From: Acanthosoma haemorrhoidale
Taxonomy: Eukaryota > Arthropoda > Insecta > Hemiptera > Acanthosomatidae
Direction of reading: 5' to 3'
Assembly: GCA_930367205.1 (NCBI GenBank)
Contig: CAKNEZ010000013.1
Span: forward strand, 310,001-374,000
Length of the DNA: 64,000 nt
Shown: in pieces, positions 58,066 through 64,000 of the stretch
Numbering within the stretch: position 1 is the stretch's first letter
Layout of the letters: each line of letters starts with the position of its first letter
Program-made: the position numbers and the translations under genes
Notes under the pieces: model-generated
Seen by the model: the letters and a program-made list of their open reading frames with translations, nothing else
Databases searched by the model: none
What the model was told of the DNA's origin: nothing

Positions 58066-58490
58066 GCTCTCTAATTATAAGATTAAGGATGAGGGAAAAA
58101 TAAAGGGATATTTGGGTTGAGCGGATCCTTGTACTAGGAGTACCTGCTTGAAGGTGGTGTGAGGGAATTAAGGAGTGTGGGAAGCCTCGGTAGAGGTTGA
58201 TTGTTGACTGTCGGGGAAAAATTAGGATAAGAATTAGTATGTAAGTTAGTTTTAAGGTTGATCAAAAAGGTGAGCCCCATCACCTTTATTAGTCAGTTTA
58301 GTACAGTCGTATAGTGTATATCATTATACTTGTTTATTCATTATATAATTTCTATAAAATAACAAAACCTGTATATAATGTAGTGATGCTACAGGAAATA
58401 CAAAAATAATTTGTAAATAGATTCGCCTGAGGATCTATAATTACCTGTAAATTTAAAGGGGCTATGAAAGAAAAAAGAAATATATATAAT
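58066..58490 (+). mobile_element. J2 3' UTR copy, plus strand
   Basis: Starts CCTTAGCTCTCTAATTA, runs through CGGATCCTTGTACTAGGAG and the AGGTGAGCCCCATCACC word, and ends GGGGCTATGAAAGAAAAAAG. The first part recurs at 62062-62190. It has no coding part. Confidence 0.75.
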
Positions 58491-58535
58491 AAGAGACTAA
58501 AATAAATACATATAAATAATTGTATGCCTGGCTTG

Positions 58536-58619
58536 GATAGATTAAATACTGGGTTAGATAGATTAAATACTGGGTTAGATAGATTAAATACTGGGTTAGA
58601 TAGATTAAATACTGGGTTT
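58536..58619. repeat. 21-bp minisatellite (four copies)
   Basis: GATAGATTAAATACTGGGTTA repeated four times with a perfect 21-bp period. Confidence 0.95.
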
Positions 58620-58639
58620 TATTCTCTCCTAGATTGATG

Positions 58640-61600
58640 AGGTAGTGACTGCCCCTGGAGACAAAAGTAGACGGCCATAGTGTCTCTTCTGAAGCTTTTC
58701 TCTTTGTTTTTTGTCAGGTCAGTAACATACTTTTGTACAAGTATGTACTATGTTTATGAGCTGGTAAAGTTGTCGCAGGCATCCACTAGTTTGTTCTCAA
58801 AGTCTTGGTCAGTGTGACAAAATATTCTCAAAAGTGGCGAACAATCTTGGAGCATACGCGTGTTACCTACGTACAGTGTATGTTTCATTTATTGACAATA
58901 AACCTGAAATGTTTTTTGTCTCCGGACGATTGTTTTCTTGACGCGTTCAAGTCTCTTCGGAGCATTTTCATGAATATGAATAAAACGAATATCTAACGAA
59001 CTTAGTAGACATTTTACTTTATGATGTGATTTTTTTTTTCTGTGTGATACAAGCCCTCTAGTCTACAAGTGTTGGTACACGTCACAATCACACTACAGCT
59101 GTTTTACTTTAATCCTAACCCACCTTAATCAGAGCCACCAACTGTCACACTTCAGAACTAAAAAATAAACAAGGAACTTTTTCTAGCCTTTTTTTTATAT
59201 ATACGTAGTGAACATTGATTCATTTTTATTAACCATTCATGAAAAAATAAAGAGCTATTATCATTATGATGTACTTCCATGTAAAAAGGTGAAAATGATC
59301 ACACAGTACATTTGATATTTCAGTCAAAATTTTTCTTAGTATAAACATTTTGAACTAATTAAAGTATTATCATACTTAACAAAACAAAAAAACAACAAAA
59401 TCTTAATTAGCTAAAAACATATTTAACTAGCCAAAAACTTAATTACTACTAACGAGAACTAGTTTGGTTTAATTATGTTAATCTGTTGAGAGCAGAACTT
59501 ACCACAATTAGTACAATAAGTGCTGCTCTGTTAAGTTCTGACTGTAATAGTGGAATTTATATCAATAATATTATATTATTTTGCCGAATGATGGTTCCTT
59601 GTATCCTGGGTACTTACGTGAAAACCGGTATATCAAAATGTATCCTAATATATATATATATATAATTTAAGGAAATAAAAAAATATTGTGCGTTTCTACA
59701 GATACATGCATCCTTTGGTATTTTTAAATATTTTATTTAAAGTTATTCCATTTAATTACATAAACTTATATATTTGATTTCCTTATGTTATTCTAAGCGT
59801 ACAATGAAAACAAGATTTAATTCAATTTAAAAATGCCTCAATTGTTGCTAGCCTACAGTAATTTATTATACTAAATTAAAGTAGTGGCCAATGGAAGCAA
59901 CCTGTTTATTATAAATCAGCTTTTCAATCTAATATGCTTTATTTTAATGGTTGTAAAATGGGGGTTGATAGCCAAAATTAGGGAATGATATTGGGATAGT
60001 GCGTGGGAAAGGGAATTTTTCCCATAAACTTCTGGTGGTTTTAATCCAATGGGTATTTTAAGGGTACGTTACTTGATGATTGTGGTGGTTGGCTAATCCA
60101 TCTCCTTTTCTATCTTCCTCTGCTTGAAGAAAAAGAAGAAAAAAGCTCATAAACCTTAAATGGAGCCAGGCTTGAATCTAAACAATGTTTAAATCCTTGA
60201 AGTGTGCTTAGTGTTTAAATCAGCTCATTGCACTTCACAATTATATACATATATTTAAATCAGTTTAGGGCAGTTAGAAGAACAATTAAAGGTAGCAGTA
60301 ATTAGTTTAGTTTTAGTAAGTAAGTAGTTTAGCAGTAACAGTGTGATTGGGTGAGTATAATAGATGTGTACAAATTACTATTATGGCAGTGGTTCTAGGA
60401 CTTTAGAACTCGCCTGGTTCTCATTTTAAGAAGTTTTTTCAACTATTGCACCATAAAAGACCCCCCCCTCTATTTATTGGGTTAAAGCCACCCACCAACC
60501 ATCTTTGCCAATAACATGTATGCTTTATTATGCCATCCGACAGACAGACAGACCGACAAAATGTCTGCCAGTTCGAAGAAGCAGTTTGATTCGTTAGTTT
60601 TAAGTGGCCACGTGTTAACTTGTCAAGGGCTGCCGAGCCCTTCGAGACGGGAGAAGCAGCTCATATCGACTGAGACCTTAGCCTCAGGAACAGACCGTGA
60701 ATAACTTAAACAATAAACCAAGTAACTGCTCCTGCAGATAACGTTAATTTGTTTTTACAACAGTCATAAACTAAATTTTGTTTGATGAGGCGCTCGCATA
60801 CAAAAGATCTCTAGATGTAAACTGGAAGCAGGTCATTAAATATTTCATTAATGTTAACGAAGGACTCTTAATATTATTTGTGAGACCACAATCGTTACTG
60901 AGAATCACTTTTTTGAACAAATAACAAAATAACCATTTGATATTGACTCGAAACATTAGCTACACGAGTTATATTTGTCCTTATTTCCTGGAATGATATT
61001 GAATTTATTTTCGAGTTGTCGCTGAAAAACAGAAATGTGAAATTACTTCTTGGCTGGGACGAGGAAGCTCATATTTCAACGAAAAATCAAATGTTTGTTT
61101 AAAACATTTAATTGTCAGTTATAAATGCGGTACAAAGAAAAAAAAATACTAGATTTGATCAATTAGTATCAAGTAGCACACCGTCATTTATTATCTTTCT
61201 AAGAGCCCTTTGCCATCGCATGTCAGTGAATACTGTTTCAACACATTTTATATCCTTAATTTCGAATGTGCATACATTTAAAAAATACAGTTTAGTCCGT
61301 AATCGGTGTAAACAAATTTCAAATGATAAAAACTAGAAGAAAAAAAACTAGATAGTCAAAACCTAGCACATTCCAGGGTGGTGATATCCAGTTTCCTGGT
61401 CAGTAGGACTTCCTGGACAAAAATCAGAAGCAAAACTGTGGTGCGCGATTTTGCATACTGAAACACACTCACAGACTAATAAGACCATATATCTCTGTTA
61501 TCAGAGAGAGAGAGGCCTAAACATCCTTTTAACAGCAGACCTGGGTCAGAGAGAGGATAAACCAGGCCATTGCTCCTGGAATTGTGCTGAGGCCTTTACT

Positions 61601-61720
61601 TGGCGAAGCACGTGCGAAAGCGGAGGTGTGAAAAGACATTTTTATTTTTCGACAGTTGGGGGGATCACTCTATTTTTGGAGAGGAAGAGGGGAATATATG
61701 GGCAAATCGATTCTTGGGAG
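58640..61720. other. Intergenic, AT-rich, no gene recognised
   Basis: Short open frames only. A small GC-richer patch at 60520-60700 contains (ACAG)n and a short frame of 62 codons without known motifs. No RNA gene found. Confidence 0.5.
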
Positions 61721-61725
61721 AGGAG

Positions 61726-61835
61726 TGAGAAAAAAGAAGGAGAGAGAAAGAGAGAAAAAAAAAAGAAAAGAAAGAGAGGAGAGAGAGAGAAAGAGAGAAG
61801 AAAGAGAGAAGAAAGAAAGGAAGAAAGAAAAGCCC
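61726..61835. repeat. Purine-rich GA/GAAA microsatellite
   Basis: About 110 bp of nearly pure A and G on the plus strand (GAGAGA, GAAAGA and AAGGAAG runs). It generates long but meaningless open frames on both strands. Confidence 0.95.
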
Positions 61836-62061
61836 TTGGTCGAAGCCCTGAAAGCGTAATTCGCCAGGCCTCCTTCGGTAGGCTTGAACAAGACATCCTT
61901 GCTTAAAATTAATAAATAGAAAATTTATATTAATATTTAGTTGTAGTCAACAATTGTTTTATTTCATCCCAATAAATCAGTGGTTTTATCGTAAAGTCAT
62001 CTAGGTTTTATCTTCTATTTCTAATATCCAACTTCCTTCCATTGATAAACACGAAATTTCC

Positions 62062-62190
62062 TTAGCTCTCTAATTAAGGATAAGGGAAAAATAAAGGGAT
62101 ATTTGGGTAGAGCGGATCCTTGTACTAGGAGTACCTGCTTGAAGGTGGTGTGAGAGAATTAAGGAGTGGGAAGCCTCGGTAGAGGTTGAT
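62062..62190 (+). mobile_element. J2 3' UTR fragment, plus strand
   Basis: Matches 58070-58210 with small differences (CCTTAGCTCTCTAATTA to AGCCTCGGTAGAGGTTGAT). It is truncated at both ends and lies beside a minus-strand RT fragment of the same family. Confidence 0.7.
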
Positions 62191-62291
62191 AATTGCGGTA
62201 CAACGGTGAGAGTCCACTGAAGGCTGAGCCTAGAGTCTGTTTAGGCATGTAGTGCAGTCTTATTTAGTCGGATAGCAGTGTTGGGTGCCCG

Positions 62292-62660
62292 TTAGAGGCT
62301 TGTTGTTGGTGGGTCAAGCGCCATTTGGTCTGCTTTACCAGATCTTGAGAGTTGCCATCTTGCCGGTAGCGATAGGGGTGTCATGTCTCGGAATAGAGGG
62401 TTTTGGCTATGTTTCATCGAGTCAAAAAACTTTATGTGTCTTCTTTGGATGGCTTCGGTGATGGTGGGGACTTCGAACTTTTCGTGGATGCCGGGAGCCT
62501 TCATATCACGAAAAGGGGTATGCCATAGTGCCGTGCGCAGGATTTTGTTCTGGAAGCTCTGGAGTCGAGTTATTCGAATCGGAAGAGTGGTGTCCCAAAC
62601 AGTAAAGCTGGCCTCAGGACGCTCTTATATATTAACAGTTTCAGCCGAAGGGATATAGCC
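62292..62660 (-). mobile_element. J2 RT C-terminal fragment
   Basis: Minus strand: LQSFQNKILRTALWHTPF, then KFEVPTITEAIQRRHIKFFDS, the conserved end of Jockey/CR1-type ORF2. 5'-truncated, with a frameshift near 62510. Confidence 0.75.
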
Positions 62661-63255
62661 GAGCTGGTGTGAAAATGAATTAATTTAGGCACAGAAACCA
62701 TATACAAATTTGTCTTTTTAGCTTTAACGAGAATACAATGCTCACAGTTTGGTAGAGTAGTAAAAAATAAACATATTTACCAAAAATAAAAAATATAAAA
62801 CGAAATACTGTAAGAAAAAACAATATGAAAATAATTCACGGGTTAGAGGGAAATCAGTATTTTTTTTCAAATTTTTTCATGAAAATAACATATTATATTG
62901 TTTAAATTAATGTAAGTCACAAAATTAAACTATATTAGTATTCAGTATATAAAATAAAAGAGAGGGGTGTGTTTACTTACACCACATAAGGAGTTAGACA
63001 ATTCTTCCCCAAATCGTAATTATATCGTTTTCCCCCTGACTAGGTGTTTAGCTTTTCTCCTGAACAATACACACTATTCGATTCGTCTTTCTGAGAGCTA
63101 CAATATCCCGCCAAAAGCACAAAATAGACGACTTATATTGTATTTTCCTGTGACCCATTCATATGTGCAAAACAAAAAAGTATAATTTAACAAATAAAAA
63201 AAAAAAAAGGTTGACGCTTTTGATTCAAAGTTGAAATAACTAATAAGGACTTTTT
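62661..63255. other. Intergenic, AT-rich, no gene recognised
   Basis: No supported frame. A T-run ending in an acceptor-like CAG closes it at 63260. Confidence 0.5.
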
Positions 63256-63260
63256 TTCAG

Positions 63261-63338
63261 GTTGACGGCTATGGGGTGAGAAAAGAACTCGACGAAGAGG
63301 ACGCGGTCGGAAATGTTTCTTCTGATCATACTCAAGAG
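63261..63338 (+). CDS. Candidate internal exon (78 bp)
   Basis: Bounded by a strong acceptor, ACTTTTTTTCAG (ends 63260), and a donor, AAGAG|GTACGG (63339). It is exactly 26 codons, open in the frame reading VDGYGVRKELDEEDAVG, and acidic. Not recognised. Support is splice-site pattern and length only. Confidence 0.25.
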
Positions 63339-63737
63339 GTACGGCACAGGTCTTTCAACTGGACCAGTTTTTGGCAGCTGTTTAAGCAAAAAAAAACCCA
63401 GGAGGATACCTTGTAAGTTTGGGAAGAGTTCTTCAGACCTGGAAAGATATATCTGGAAGCGGCTGCCGTGACCAGTTTTGGAGAGGGGCATTAGCCAAAG
63501 CGGCCCCTCTCAGGGTGACAGATAGCGAGCACGCTTCCTCTGCCCACGTACTATCTGCTCTTCTATTTGTCGCCGAGCCCGTCCGTCCATCCGCAGGTCC
63601 GAGGGATAGCTGTAAGAATCACCCTTACGATCCAAAATGCATTACATCCACTAATCCTTTTGAATATCTCAAACATATTCACTTTTCATTCATTCAACGA
63701 GAATGTTAGCTGCAAAAATTGATATTCAAAGTCTTTT

Positions 63738-64000
63738 AAGACGAATTGAGTGCGAGGAAGCAGTATAAAAATTTGTTTCGTGAACAGGCAAAAGGAGTTC
63801 TGCATCGAAATATGACTTCAATATTGAACACAACAATCTTCAAGACTCAGTTAGGTCATTATTCAGTTGTCGATGATGACTGGGTGGATTTCTCAGGGGA
63901 AGATTTTATGGCATTATTTCTCCGTTCCAATCATGAATTTAAGTCTCCTCGTAATTCTATCTTTCTTTTGACTTCTGATGATTGGGCAAGACAGTGCTAC
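63738..64000 (+). CDS. Candidate exon running off the window end
   Basis: A frame open from just after a TAA near 63736 to the window edge, with protein-like composition: KQYKNLFREQAKGVLHRNM, then SVVDDDWVDFSGEDFMALF and IFLLTSDDW. An acceptor-like TCTTTTAAG ends near 63738. I do not recognise the protein. It is more likely an exon than a gene start, since there is no good ATG context. Confidence 0.35.

Noticed and set aside
61451..61906. 151-codon plus-strand frame and overlapping minus frames
   Set aside because: Mostly generated by the GA-rich microsatellite, with low-complexity Glu/Lys/Arg or Ser/Leu/Phe translation.
1..64000. CRISPR arrays, bacterial operons, ribosome binding sites, tRNA or rRNA genes
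   Set aside because: None seen by eye; the DNA is eukaryotic. A tRNAscan or Rfam run was not possible here, so small RNA genes in AT-rich gaps could be missed.

Overview
This is eukaryotic, insect-like nuclear DNA: AT-rich, intron-bearing and dense in retroelements. The species cannot be named from the sequence. The mix of Ty1/copia, Ty3/gypsy, mariner, Jockey-like and LOA/R1-group elements points to an arthropod, and the snRNA promoters have the insect layout.

Region 1 (1-30577) is a tandem array of about 2.35-kb units. Each unit carries one complete U1 spliceosomal snRNA gene on the minus strand and about 2.2 kb of spacer. Nine U1 genes are visible: the first is cut by the window edge and eight are complete at 162 nt. 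The array runs off the left edge. Two related non-LTR retrotransposons (R1/LOA group: APE endonuclease, reverse transcriptase, RNase H, terminal CCHC) split it. Copy A (7330-11945) is 5'-truncated with an intact ORF2. Copy B (20862-26232) is full length with a 12-bp target-site duplication and one nonsense codon in ORF2. Two adjacent units share a 33-bp promoter-side duplication and two U1 base changes, a trace of unequal exchange.

Region 2 (30578-about 38307) is a pile of LTR-retrotransposon 3' portions: a copia tail with its LTR, a gypsy integrase with its LTR, and a longer gypsy gag-to-integrase relic. The last is interrupted by LOA copy C, which has lost its RT and RNase H domains.

Region 3 (about 38308-44520) holds a single U4 snRNA gene (41005-41146, plus strand). 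Its 5' stem-loop carries paired compensatory changes, and its promoter matches the U1 promoter at the same distances. Downstream is a compact plus-strand cassette of small genes (41850-44440): two zinc-binding proteins, a 99-codon spliced gene interrupted by LOA copy D, and a TATA-type promoter. The last gene resembles, from memory, proteins near protein-primed type-B DNA polymerases in invertebrate mobile elements. This cassette is the best candidate for an undescribed element.

Region 4 (44521-64000) is mostly AT-rich intergenic DNA with decayed transposons: a mariner, a Jockey-like RT tail, and several 3' ends of another non-LTR family. It also holds minisatellites, a 366-bp tandem duplication and a few weak exon candidates. 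No confident host protein-coding gene is visible in the window.
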